A stretch of 16,352 nucleotides of DNA from GCA-001735895 sp964488685 (lineage in GTDB: Bacteria; Pseudomonadota; Gammaproteobacteria; GCA-001735895). Shown piece after piece: positions 6,929 to 15,170 of this stretch. How positions within the stretch are numbered: the first letter of the stretch is position 1; each line of letters begins with the position of its first letter. A model generated the notes under the pieces. The model was not told where the DNA came from. It worked only from the letters and a program-made list of their open reading frames with translations, and searched no databases. The stretch covers positions 1 to 16,352 of the forward strand of contig CAZAVY010000069.1 in NCBI GenBank assembly GCA_964488685.1, in the 5' to 3' direction. Position numbers and translations under genes: made by a program.

Positions 6929-8638
6929 TCAGGAACTGGCCGATGGTTTTGTCGAACTGCCGATTCGGGAAATGCTGGTTTTGGATTGTTTGTCGCGCCG
7001 CAAACGGCTGCGTAAATGTCCCGCTTCGTCCAGGATTGGATAGGCAACGGCGGTCAGATGCGAGTTGATACGTTTCAGATCGCGCAGCACATCGAGATGC
7101 ATCGCACTCAGGCGGGAATCATAAGTCGAATCTTCCCGGATCTTCTGCAAGTGGTTCATGACCACTTTCTTTTCGCGTTTGACGAACTTGTATTTTCTTG
7201 CCAGCAATAACCGTGACATTGCAACATCACCGGAGGTGAAAACATTAAGCGACAGCTCGAATGTCGATAAAACCGGTTGATAGAGGTTATTGATATCCTC
7301 ACGGTCCCGTAGCGACATTTTACTCCTGGTGACCAGTTTTTTGCGCAGGATATTATGTACCAGGTCGCCTGATATGATGTCACCCACGTGCTCGAGATCG
7401 GTCGCAAAACTGAGGATTTCAGTGCAACGCCGACTTTCTTTTTCACCGAGTGTCTCGCGTGCCAATGCTGTCAGGTATTGCTTCACGTTGTCGTAAAACT
7501 CATTTGTCAATTGATCCATTTGACGGGTTTTTTGCGCCAGCTGATAGTCGCTTTTCTTAAGCGCTACAAAGGCGTTACGTAACATGCGCTCAACTACTTC
7601 ACCCATGCGTAATACTTCCCGTTCGGCATTTAACAGGGCCACCAACGGGGTTTCGAAGGCGCTGCGATTCAACGTTCTGGGTGCCATTTCGTCCCTGGGT
7701 TCCCGGTCTTCGGGAATCAGGCGCTCAGTGAGCGCGACCATGCGATCGATCAAAGGAAAGAAAAGCACCGCCAGGGCAATGTTGAACAGCATATGAAAAT
7801 TTGCAATCTGTCGTGCATTGCCGACTTCGAGCGGGGACAGTAGATTTGCGATCATGCCGATGAATGGCAGTGCAATCAGCACGCCACATATCCTGAACAG
7901 CAGGTTTCCCAGGGGCGGTTGTCTCGCGCTGCGATTAGCGCCCAGCGTTGCAATAAATGGAGGAATCGCACTGCCGATGTTGGCGCCGAGTACGAAGGTA
8001 AACGCGACCGTCATATCCAGCGAGTTGGTGCTGGCGAGAGCGATGATGAGTAACACGGTGGCGAGGCTTGAATGCGCCGCCCAGGCAATAATCGCGGAGA
8101 AGACCACCGCCAGCAACAGGTCTTCACCGAGAGCGACGAAAATTTGCTGAACGATGAGCGATTCCCGCATGGGTAAAGACGCTGCAACAATCAGCTTCAG
8201 CGACAACAGCATCATGCCGATTCCGAGCACCAGGCGGCCGATATCGCGCCTGCGACCGCCAGGCGAATAGGTGAACATCACCACACCAATTGCGATCAGC
8301 AATGGCGACAGTGCGGACAGGTCGAAGGTCAAAAGCTGAACCACCAGGGTGGTACCGACATCTGCACCCAGCAGCACCGCCAGCGCCGCAGCGGTAGTCA
8401 GAATTCCCTGTCCGCTGAAGGATGAGGTCAGTAGCGCGGTGGCACTACTGCTTTGTAACAGCATGGTTACCCCAAGGCCGGACAGGAATGCTTTGAAACG
8501 ATTGCCGAGACTGGCCCCGAGCGCGCTGCGAATTTCATTTCCCCAGCTTTCGGAAACCCCGATACGAACCATGCGCAGGCCCCATAGTAAGAGGGCTACG
8601 CCACCTATGAGGTTGATTAAAATAGCACTGCCGCTAAT
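6929..8638 (-). CDS. Na/Pi cotransporter family protein with PhoU-like C-terminus, probable ATT start
   Basis: Inner-membrane transporter of the NptA/Na-Pi type, 569 residues from the proposed start. The first repeat contains LLQSSSATALLTSS (QSSSAT at 62-67) with GADVGTTLVVQLL after it; the second has HSSLATVLLIIAL and LGANIGSAIPPF. A soluble PhoU-like helical region covers roughly 330-540. The first in-frame ATG (8572) would cut off GGVALLLWGLRMV, the typical first-helix start of this family, which is fully open upstream. No in-frame ATG, GTG or TTG exists between the upstream stop and that motif. An ATT at 8636-8638 has AGGAG seven nt upstream and is the best start. Substrate (phosphate with Na+) is a family inference. 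Neighbours: the small ORF downstream, nadC upstream. Confidence 0.85.
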   Translation of the reverse strand: MSGSAILINLIGGVALLLWGLRMVRIGVSESWGNEIRSALGASLGNRFKAFLSGLGVTMLLQSSSATALLTSSFSGQGILTTAAALAVLLGADVGTTLVVQLLTFDLSALSPLLIAIGVVMFTYSPGGRRRDIGRLVLGIGMMLLSLKLIVAASLPMRESLIVQQIFVALGEDLLLAVVFSAIIAWAAHSSLATVLLIIALASTNSLDMTVAFTFVLGANIGSAIPPFIATLGANRSARQPPLGNLLFRICGVLIALPFIGMIANLLSPLEVGNARQIANFHMLFNIALAVLFFPLIDRMVALTERLIPEDREPRDEMAPRTLNRSAFETPLVALLNAEREVLRMGEVVERMLRNAFVALKKSDYQLAQKTRQMDQLTNEFYDNVKQYLTALARETLGEKESRRCTEILSFATDLEHVGDIISGDLVHNILRKKLVTRSKMSLRDREDINNLYQPVLSTFELSLNVFTSGDVAMSRLLLARKYKFVKREKKVVMNHLQKIREDSTYDSRLSAMHLDVLRDLKRINSHLTAVAYPILDEAGHLRSRLRRDKQSKTSISRIGSSTKPSASS

Positions 8639-8890
8639 GCCAGGACTCCTGCATAATAATATAGGGGACCTCTGATTTATCCAGAGTTTCCTTAAGTAAT
8701 AGTAGCTTCAAGTAATAGTTCTATGTACTTGTTAATAAAGGATAATAACAGATGATTGTCCTTCACTCTATCGAATTTCCAGAATTTGCAGGAGTTTACG
8801 TCAGCTTTAATAATACAAAAAATTGATTTCGCCAACGTCTGCCATAATTTCTACCATCAAATTGAAAATTGACCCATTCCGGAAGGGAGT
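8639..8890. other. AT-rich intergenic region upstream of the Na/Pi gene
   Basis: About 250 bp, markedly AT-rich. It carries AAGTAATAGT twice (8694-8703 and 8710-8719), a small hairpin CTCTG-ATTTATC-CAGAG (8671-8687), and two near-identical 9-mers side by side (8774-8791: AATTTCCAG, AATTTGCAG). No confident promoter pair could be fixed by eye. A 24-codon plus-strand ORF (8752-8826) is probably chance. Confidence 0.5.
8694..8719. repeat. Direct repeat AAGTAATAGT, 16-bp period
   Basis: The 10-mer occurs at 8694-8703 and again at 8710-8719, a little over 55 bp upstream of the proposed Na/Pi gene start. The spacing is about one and a half helical turns. It could be a regulator-binding pair, but the sequence does not resemble the PhoB box, which I looked for because of the downstream transporter. 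Confidence 0.45.
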
Positions 8891-9721
8891 TCAACTGCGA
8901 TAGCGCAGTGAGAAATCGATTGCGCGCAGGTTTTTGGTCAGCGCGCCACTTGAAATAAAGTCAACCCCGGTGGTGGCGATCTGGAGCAGCTTATCCAGGT
9001 CGATATTGCCGGATGCTTCAAGCTCGATTCGACCTGCATTAAGCGCCACGGCGCGTTGCATTTCCTCGAGCGAGAAATTGTCGAGCATAGCGCGCTCGAC
9101 CCCGGCATCGATAGCCTGTTGCAAATGTTCCAGGTTTTCTACTTCAAGCTCGAGAAACTTGCCCGGGTACATTTGTCTGGCACGGGCGACAGTGCTGGCA
9201 ATGCCCCCACCCGCGGCCAGGTGATTTTCCTTGATCAGAAGGGCGTCGAACAGGCCGATACGATGATTCGTCCCGCCACCACACTGAACCGCATACTTTT
9301 GAGCGACCCGCAATTGTGGGATAGTTTTACGGGTATCGAGAATGCGGCAACCGGTGTGCTTGATTTGCTCGGTATAACGCCGTGTCAGGGTCGCTGTCCC
9401 GGAGAGGGTTTGCAGAAAATTCAACGCGCTGCGCTCCGCGCTAAGCAAACCTCGCGCAGGGCCCGACACCCGGCAAACAATACTATTTGCGGATATCCGG
9501 TCGCCATCGCACGCCTGCCATCGAGTGGTAATTCTGTCGTCACATTGACGAAACACTTCATCGAACCATTGGCATCCACACAGCACCGCATTTTCGCGCA
9601 CCAGCAATTCGGTATCGAGCCATGCCCCCGCGTCGATTAGTTCGGCGCTGATATCGCCGCTGCCGATGTCTTCATCGAGTGCGTTGGCTGCCTGGTTAAT
9701 GATCGTTTGATATAGGTCCAT
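8891..9721 (-). CDS. nadC: Nicotinate-nucleotide diphosphorylase NadC (carboxylating)
   Basis: A 276-residue quinolinate phosphoribosyltransferase of de novo NAD synthesis: quinolinate plus PRPP gives nicotinate mononucleotide, CO2 and pyrophosphate. Key motifs are intact: DTRKTIPQLR (129-138), KYAVQCGGGTNHRIGLFDA (142-160), LLIKENH (161-167), LELEVEN (190-196), MLDNFS (212-217) and LEASGNI (234-240). The ATG lies 3 nt downstream of the ClC stop, with GAGG 8 nt ahead inside the ClC gene, so the two are probably co-transcribed and coupled. It is not next to nadA or nadB in this window. Confidence 0.97.
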   Translation of the reverse strand: MDLYQTIINQAANALDEDIGSGDISAELIDAGAWLDTELLVRENAVLCGCQWFDEVFRQCDDRITTRWQACDGDRISANSIVCRVSGPARGLLSAERSALNFLQTLSGTATLTRRYTEQIKHTGCRILDTRKTIPQLRVAQKYAVQCGGGTNHRIGLFDALLIKENHLAAGGGIASTVARARQMYPGKFLELEVENLEHLQQAIDAGVERAMLDNFSLEEMQRAVALNAGRIELEASGNIDLDKLLQIATTGVDFISSGALTKNLRAIDFSLRYRS

Positions 9722-9724
9722 ATT

Positions 9725-11446
9725 TCAAACCTCGTACTCTTCACGGCGTAACTCCTCGGCAGCATCCATGTAGGCATTGATTACCACGGCTTCAGGGATT
9801 ACGCCGAGGTATTGCCCGGTGCCGGAATCGACAACCACGATAGCCTCCCCGATATACCCGCGCATGGTCTGCATCGCCTCCCAGATGCTGGTGCATTCAT
9901 TGAATCCGACATCCTGCCGGCACTCGATCGATGCAATCACTGCATTCTTGTCGAGCCCCTGTAACTGGTGTTGAAACACCATGCCCTGGTAGCGATTGCA
10001 ATTATCGACAACCACGGCAGAGGCTGTCGAAGTTTCGTTCATTTGTGTACACAGTACCTCGACGGTTGCGGTTTGCTGCACTATTGGCAGTGAGTCGGTG
10101 ACGTGGTCTACCACCTTGTGATGCATCAGGTAAGCACGTTCACGGCCCATGGAAAGATCGATGCCACGCACTGCTAGTTGGTGATCGTACAGGGAGCGTC
10201 CGTACCAGTTGTATGCAATCATGTTTGCAAAAACAATTGCAAGCATGGCCGCAATCGTAATTTCATAGCTACGGGTGAGCTCAAACACCAGTAGCAGTGC
10301 GGTCATAGGTGCGCCGATAATCGGGCTCATCACGGCGACCATGCCGGTGACGGCGTAAGCCGAAATACCGGAATAATCATCCATAAAAAACGCAGGTACC
10401 AACTGCCCGAACAGCGCGCCAAACAGTACTCCTATCAACAATGACGGGAAGATGACACCACCGGCAAATCCAAATCCGATACACAGTACCGTGACCAGTA
10501 ATTTTGCGATCAGGATAAACAGTAAAGAATCGGGGCCATAGAACCCACCCGCCGTCGCCTGGCGCAGCACTTCCTGGCCGGCGCCCAGTACTTCGGGAAT
10601 CTGCATCGCTACCAGCGACAGGATAAATCCGGCAATCATTGGCTTCAGTGCCTGTGGAATATTTATACGCTGTGACAATTTCTGGGTGTAACTCAGCAGC
10701 TTCAGGAACATTACTGCGAGCACTCCGCAGGCGATGCCTTCAATTGCGAACAGAATGAATTCCGCGCCCCGGAAATTGTGTTCAAATTCAATCAACAGCA
10801 ATGGCGGTTGCTTGAAGATCACGTTGGCAACCAGGTAACCGCAGGCGCTGGCAACGGTTACCGCGGTGAACATGCGTAGCGAGTAATGACGCAAAACCAC
10901 TTCATGGGTAAAAATCAGGGCCGCGATCGGGGCGTTGAACGCGGTCGAGATTGCCGCCGCGACGCCGCAGGCAATGGCTATGCTACGGACATCGCTTATT
11001 CCAAATCTAAATCGGTTACCGAGTTGCCCCACCAGGGTTCCAAGGTATACCAGGGGACCGTACTGTCCGACCGAAGCACCGCAACCCAGCGACAGGATCG
11101 CGGCGATGGTCGATGACACGCCGGACACCGGGGATGGCAGAGGTTCATGCAACTGGATCGCGTAGATTGTGTCCTGGGGGCCGAGCGGTTCCTTATGTTC
11201 GACTCCGTATTGCAAGATCAGGCCCACTACCAGGCCGCCGATGGTTAACACCGCAAACGTGATTAACCACAGTTGACTCGGTTCTACTCCGGCTCGACTG
11301 GAGGCGTCTACATATAGGATATCGTTCAGATAGTGAACCAGCTCGACGAAGCCAACGGTTGCAAATGCCGTAGTCAGGCCCACTATCAGACCCAGCAACG
11401 ATATCGCCATCATGCGCTGGATAGTCTGGTGAGGTCGCGATTTCAC
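9725..11446 (-). CDS. ClC-family chloride channel with two CBS domains; gating Glu replaced by Tyr
   Basis: A 573-residue ClC membrane protein: multiple membrane helices to about residue 420, then two CBS domains (about 440-565) likely to sense nucleotides. Family landmarks: GQYGP at 127-131, FNAPIAALIFTHEVV at 170-184, GGVIFPS, GAPMTALLLVFELT, and SLYDHQL carrying the conserved inner Tyr. In E. coli ClcA the second landmark is GREGP, with external gating E148; here it is Tyr129 (codon TAC at 11062-11060). The ClcA inner proton glutamate E203 aligns with Val. The usual GSGIP selectivity sequence is replaced by GPQDT (89-93). Loss of both glutamates argues for uncoupled anion conduction rather than H+/Cl- exchange; that is inference. 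The start is a GTG at 11446; no ATG lies between the upstream in-frame stop and it, though M12/M13 are alternatives. Confidence 0.93.
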   Translation of the reverse strand: MKSRPHQTIQRMMAISLLGLIVGLTTAFATVGFVELVHYLNDILYVDASSRAGVEPSQLWLITFAVLTIGGLVVGLILQYGVEHKEPLGPQDTIYAIQLHEPLPSPVSGVSSTIAAILSLGCGASVGQYGPLVYLGTLVGQLGNRFRFGISDVRSIAIACGVAAAISTAFNAPIAALIFTHEVVLRHYSLRMFTAVTVASACGYLVANVIFKQPPLLLIEFEHNFRGAEFILFAIEGIACGVLAVMFLKLLSYTQKLSQRINIPQALKPMIAGFILSLVAMQIPEVLGAGQEVLRQATAGGFYGPDSLLFILIAKLLVTVLCIGFGFAGGVIFPSLLIGVLFGALFGQLVPAFFMDDYSGISAYAVTGMVAVMSPIIGAPMTALLLVFELTRSYEITIAAMLAIVFANMIAYNWYGRSLYDHQLAVRGIDLSMGRERAYLMHHKVVDHVTDSLPIVQQTATVEVLCTQMNETSTASAVVVDNCNRYQGMVFQHQLQGLDKNAVIASIECRQDVGFNECTSIWEAMQTMRGYIGEAIVVVDSGTGQYLGVIPEAVVINAYMDAAEELRREEYEV

Positions 11447-11545
11447 AATGATTGCCGGGATGCTTCAAAATGGCGCTGAGGATTTGCGCCGGGTAGTCGA
11501 CCCGAGGCAGGGGCATATCCTGTGAAAGCATTCATCACCGGGATC

Positions 11546-13150
11546 TCAGTTTAGCCATGGATCGTGTTCGTTGATTTCGATTAAAGTAGGGACATCGGCC
11601 TTGAACGCCGCGTCGATGGCATCGGTTAGCGCTTGAGCGCTATCGACCTTGAGTGCATTGCATCGGCAGGCTGTTGCCAGCGCGATAAAATCCGGATTGA
11701 TACCGGTAACCCCGACCGGCTCGATGCCATGCTGTATCATGCCGTCCAGGATTTGCATATAACCCTCGTTATTCCACAAAATTATGGGCAGTGCCAGTTT
11801 GAGTTCTGCAGCCGTCAGCAGCTCCTGCGCGGTGAACATGAATCCACCGTCGCCGGCAAAGGTGACCACCGGTACCTCGGGCAATGCCAGCTTGGCGCCG
11901 ATCGCATCCGGTAGACCGCACCCCAGGGTGCAGAAACCGGCCGGGTAGTGCCACAGTTTTGGTTTGGGAACGTCGAAGGCAAATGCTCCGCTGTAAACCA
12001 GTTGGCAAATATCACCCATGACAACCGTTTCGGCAGGTAGTGCGGCGCGCAATACGTCCAGGGTTTTACAGTGCCGAACTTCGCGTTCACCCAGGTTGCT
12101 TCGAATTGCCTTCCTGATAGCGGCTACTTCGGCGATCGTTTCGGCTCGGGCTTTGAAATCGCCGAGTTGTTGTAAGATCGCCGTGGTGCTTGTTCTGGCA
12201 TCTCCGATGATGGCAATTTCGGCCGGGTAAAGGTCGTTCATTTTAGCGGAGTCAATATCGATGCGAATTATCTTGCCGTTAATTTCCAGGGTTTCGGCAA
12301 AACAGTCGACTTCGGATAACTCGGTTCCTACCGCAAGCACGACGTCGGCCTGTTTCAGGTATTTTTGAACCTCGCCACGTACCGTACCGGCACTTAGTGA
12401 CAGCGGGTGCGAGTCATCGATTATTCCCTTACCCGCAATACTGCCGATGACGGCAGCACCGAGTTTTTCGGCGATTCCGGTAATCGCCTCGCTCGCCAAC
12501 CAGGCACCGCCTCCGACACAAATCATCGGTTGCTTTGCGGAACGTAAAAGATCGCAGGCGCGGTTTATTTTTTTAATCGTTGCTGCGGGACGTGAGGGTA
12601 AATCGATTGCCTGCCAGTCGTCACCCGCGGGCATCTCCAGCACATCGATCGGAATTGCGATATGCACCGGGCGAGGACGCCCGCTGGCAAACAACGAAAA
12701 TGCCCTTGCAATCAGTACCGGCACTTCTGCCGGCGTCATCGCGGTCGCAGAAAATGCGGTCAACGGGGCGGTGGTATCGGTCAGGCTCGGAACTTCGTGC
12801 AGGCATCCCCAACCCTTGCCGAGCGTATAGCTGGCCGCATCGGCGGAAATCAACAAAACCGGGATGCTGTCGGCATAAGCCTGGCCGATTGCCGTCAGTG
12901 TGTTGGTTACACCCGGACCGGATATAACCAGTGCGACGCCCGGTCTGCCCGATGCGCGGGCATAGCCATCAGCCATGAATCCGGCGCCCTGTTCATTGCG
13001 CGCCTGCACGTGTCGGATGTCGCTCTGGTTGAGGCCCCGGCAAAACTCGAGCGTATGGACACCGGGAATACCGAACAGTGTATCCACGCCATATTTTTCG
13101 AGCAATTTTATAGTTGCTTCGCCAACATTCAAATCACGATCGGTGCTCAT
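11546..13150 (-). CDS. Thiamine pyrophosphate-dependent enzyme, acetolactate synthase-like; possible 2-oxoacid decarboxylase
   Basis: A 534-residue three-domain TPP enzyme. The N-terminal pyrimidine-binding domain has VDTLFGIPGVHTLEF and the catalytic Glu53 (RNEQGAGFMADGYARASG). A central domain follows (GGGAWLASEAI, AVGTEL). The C-terminal diphosphate-binding domain has GDGGFMFTAQELLTA at 433-447, ending in WNNEGY at about 459-464. Overall it resembles acetolactate synthase large subunit homologues and AruI (5-guanidino-2-oxopentanoate decarboxylase) more than biosynthetic IlvB/IlvI: no small subunit gene is nearby. The ORF can extend to an ATG at 13237, but the ATG at 13148-13150 has AAAGGG upstream and gives the family-like N-terminus (DLNVGEATIKLLEKYGVDT). 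The exact substrate is unresolved. The ClC and nadC genes follow. Confidence 0.87.
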   Translation of the reverse strand: MSTDRDLNVGEATIKLLEKYGVDTLFGIPGVHTLEFCRGLNQSDIRHVQARNEQGAGFMADGYARASGRPGVALVISGPGVTNTLTAIGQAYADSIPVLLISADAASYTLGKGWGCLHEVPSLTDTTAPLTAFSATAMTPAEVPVLIARAFSLFASGRPRPVHIAIPIDVLEMPAGDDWQAIDLPSRPAATIKKINRACDLLRSAKQPMICVGGGAWLASEAITGIAEKLGAAVIGSIAGKGIIDDSHPLSLSAGTVRGEVQKYLKQADVVLAVGTELSEVDCFAETLEINGKIIRIDIDSAKMNDLYPAEIAIIGDARTSTTAILQQLGDFKARAETIAEVAAIRKAIRSNLGEREVRHCKTLDVLRAALPAETVVMGDICQLVYSGAFAFDVPKPKLWHYPAGFCTLGCGLPDAIGAKLALPEVPVVTFAGDGGFMFTAQELLTAAELKLALPIILWNNEGYMQILDGMIQHGIEPVGVTGINPDFIALATACRCNALKVDSAQALTDAIDAAFKADVPTLIEINEHDPWLN

Positions 13151-13303
13151 AATGCCCTTTAATATCAAACTGGGAAGAATTTGTTGGTAGATTCGACAGG
13201 TTCCGGCGTTGCCTTGAGCGTCGCTCCCTTGATGCAATATGCAGGTTTCTCCAGCGATTCAGGCGCAAGCTTATAGCCGAATTAGCGTCAGGTAAATCCG
13301 ATT
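13151..13303. other. Intergenic region between DUF1841 gene and TPP-enzyme gene
   Basis: 153 bp including the in-frame but probably untranslated extension of the TPP enzyme ORF (13151-13237). I see the AAAGGG ribosome-binding site just ahead of the start and nothing else I would name. Confidence 0.4.
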
Positions 13304-13720
13304 TTACAACTTTTTCAAACAGTCGAGATAATCAGCTTCATCCGCTGTTTGATTATTGCGCTGCGCGTTCCACAGGGCCAGTCCGAGACACTCCATCATC
13401 GCATGTTCGGCTTCGTGTTGACCTTTGTGTGAGCTCAGACTCTGGTGTATCGCCTTGATCCCTGCGGGTCTATCAACATTCGCCTGCTCGCGCAGCGCGA
13501 GATGCATTCCCATGTGCAGAAATGGATTGGTCTGACCCTGCGCCGGGGTATATTCCTGTTGCTTCGCATCATCGCCGGCGGTGAGCAGGGAGTGATACTC
13601 GGGATGATTTTCTATCACCCCGGCAATCAACGCTTCCATGGGTTCGAGCAGTTGCTGCTGTTGTAATTTGCGCCACACGTCAAGATAGACCTGGCGCATT
13701 TCATCGCGAGATTGATACAT
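13304..13720 (-). CDS. DUF1841 family protein
   Basis: A 138-residue soluble protein matching DUF1841 in length and pattern. NPFLHMGMHLALREQ (about 66-80), then HEAEHAMMECLGLALWNAQ near the C-terminus, carry regularly spaced His and Glu residues that could bind metal; that is only suggestive. The family has no established function. It starts 10 nt after the nth stop and is a frequent downstream neighbour of nth in gammaproteobacteria, so it probably sits at the 3' end of the rnfE-nth transcript. Confidence 0.85.
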   Translation of the reverse strand: MYQSRDEMRQVYLDVWRKLQQQQLLEPMEALIAGVIENHPEYHSLLTAGDDAKQQEYTPAQGQTNPFLHMGMHLALREQANVDRPAGIKAIHQSLSSHKGQHEAEHAMMECLGLALWNAQRNNQTADEADYLDCLKKL

Positions 13721-13730
13721 GCTGATGTCT

Positions 13731-14366
13731 CTACTCGATATTCTTTTGTTTGAACTCGCACAGGTCTTCGATTGTACAGCTGCCGCAACGCGGTTTGCGC
13801 GCGATGCAGGTATAACGACCGTGCAGAATCAGCCAGTGGTGGGCATGGAGCCTGAATTCATCGGGCACGAACTTGAGCAGCTTTTGTTCTACGATGAGTA
13901 CGTTCTTGCCCGGCGCAATACCGGTGCGGTTGGAGACGCGGAAAATATGCGTGTCGACCGCGATTGTCGGATGTCCGAAGGCCACGTTTAAAATCACGTT
14001 TGCGGTTTTACGGCCGACTCCCGGCAAGGCTTCCAGTGCGACCCGGTCTTCGGGTACCGTTGAATTATGTTGATTGATTAAAAGCCTGCAGGTCGCGATG
14101 ACGTTTTTTGCCTTGGAGTTATACAAGCCGATGGTCTTGATGTATTCGCGCACCCCGGCTTCGCCCAGTGCCAGTATCTTTTCCGGTGTGTTCGCCACCG
14201 GGTAGAGTTTTGCCGTTGCCTTGTTGACACTGACGTCGGTTGCCTGTGCCGACAGCAACACCGCAATTAATAGCTCGAAATCAGACTGGTATTCGAGATC
14301 TGAACGAGGGTCTTTAATGTGTTCGCGCAAACGCGAAAATATCTCCTGTCGCCGGTGTGGATTCAT
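13731..14366 (-). CDS. nth: Endonuclease III (Nth), base-excision DNA glycosylase/AP lyase
   Basis: A 211-residue protein, the same length as E. coli Nth. The helix-hairpin-helix LPGVGRKTANVILN carries the catalytic Lys at position 120, and TIAVDTHIFRVSNR has the catalytic Asp at 138, identical in numbering to E. coli. The four Fe-S cysteines (C187, C194, C197, C203; C-x6-C-x2-C-x5-C) are all present. It removes oxidised pyrimidines and cleaves the abasic site. The ATG overlaps the rnfE stop by 4 nt, so coupling is likely. Confidence 0.98.
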   Translation of the reverse strand: MNPHRRQEIFSRLREHIKDPRSDLEYQSDFELLIAVLLSAQATDVSVNKATAKLYPVANTPEKILALGEAGVREYIKTIGLYNSKAKNVIATCRLLINQHNSTVPEDRVALEALPGVGRKTANVILNVAFGHPTIAVDTHIFRVSNRTGIAPGKNVLIVEQKLLKFVPDEFRLHAHHWLILHGRYTCIARKPRCGSCTIEDLCEFKQKNIE

Positions 14367-15037
14367 ACGTTTTCGGGGACGGGTTCGACGGCTTGCGATT
14401 TTTCCTGCGGGCGTTGATCGAGCCAGTTTTTGGCAACGATCAACAGCGCCAGACCGAAGAAGGCGCCGGGTGGTAATACCGCCAGCAGGAATCCGGGATA
14501 ATCGGGGTTGAATTCGATGGTCAGTGATTTCGCGGCTTCACCGAACATGAGCTCGGCGTTAGCGAGCAGCGTGCCGAAGCCGATGATTTCGCGTAAACCA
14601 CCGAGCAGTGTCAGCACCGCCAGGAAACCGAGCCCCATCATCAGGCCATCGAGTGCGGCGGGCCCGACCGGGTTGCGTGATGCAAACCCTTCGGCGCGGC
14701 CGATGATTGCGCAGTTGGTGACTATGAGAGGGATAAATATACCGAGTACCAGGTAGAGGTCGTAGAACAGGGCCTGCATCGACAGTTCGATGATCGTTAC
14801 CACGGACGCGATGATTAACACGAATACCGGCAGGCGTACCTCGTTACGCACAAGGCCCCGGATCGACGAAACAATCGTGTTCGATAACACCAGGGTGATG
14901 AGCGTCGCGAGGCCCAGCCCAATACCGTTGACGACAGTGCTGGTTACGGCGAGCAACGGACACAGCCCGAGTAATTGTACCAGTGCAACATTGTTGCCCC
15001 AGAGTCCGTTGTGGGTAATTTCGCCCCTGCTCGTCAT
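14363..15037 (-). CDS. rsxE: Rnf/Rsx electron transport complex subunit E
   Basis: A 224-residue membrane protein with about six hydrophobic segments, close to E. coli RsxE (231). Typical stretches: NGLWGNNVALVQLLGLCPLLAV at the start, VRLPVFVLIIASVVTIIELSMQA, and IPLIVTNCAIIGRAEGFASRN with the conserved Cys of the Rnf D/E-type subunits. It is one of six Rnf subunits linking ferredoxin/NADH electron flow to ion transport. The stop overlaps the nth start. Its usual upstream partner rnfG is reduced to a 3' stub here, so this copy is probably orphaned from the operon promoter and the remaining subunits unless another locus supplies them. Confidence 0.95.
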   Translation of the reverse strand: MTSRGEITHNGLWGNNVALVQLLGLCPLLAVTSTVVNGIGLGLATLITLVLSNTIVSSIRGLVRNEVRLPVFVLIIASVVTIIELSMQALFYDLYLVLGIFIPLIVTNCAIIGRAEGFASRNPVGPAALDGLMMGLGFLAVLTLLGGLREIIGFGTLLANAELMFGEAAKSLTIEFNPDYPGFLLAVLPPGAFFGLALLIVAKNWLDQRPQEKSQAVEPVPENV

Positions 15038-15047
15038 GGTTGCCTAT

Positions 15048-15170
15048 TCAGTTAAAAATCAGATCAGCGTTTTGTCGATAGTACAGCAGCGTGTTTCGTA
15101 GCGCCGCAACTATTGCGCGCGGGGTGATGGTAGCACCGGTAAGCTGGTCGAATTCGCCAGCCGTCACGTC
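15048..15170 (-). pseudogene. rsxG: 3' remnant of rnfG/rsxG
   Basis: Read on the minus strand, the last 40 codons of RnfG survive: GEFDQLTGATITPRAIV, then AALRNTLLYYRQNADL, ending at a TGA at 15050-15048, 10 nt before rsxE. The TGAT motif is the covalent FMN attachment region of RnfG. Upstream of about 15155-15170 the sequence stops resembling RnfG and instead reads, on the opposite strand, as an IS91-type transposase. The membrane anchor and most of the FMN domain are missing, so it cannot make a working subunit. It was too short to appear as an ordinary ORF. Confidence 0.88.

Noticed and set aside
8774..8805. PhoB box upstream of the Na/Pi gene
   Set aside because: CTG-containing repeats occur, but the 11-bp period and CTGTCAT pattern of a Pho box are absent.
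8752..8826. 24-codon plus-strand ORF in the AT-rich intergenic region
   Set aside because: Too short, no clear ribosome-binding site, and composition matches non-coding DNA.
13151..13237. N-terminal 29-codon extension of the TPP enzyme
   Set aside because: The family N-terminus and an AAAGGG site favour the ATG at 13148-13150; the extension resembles no known leader.
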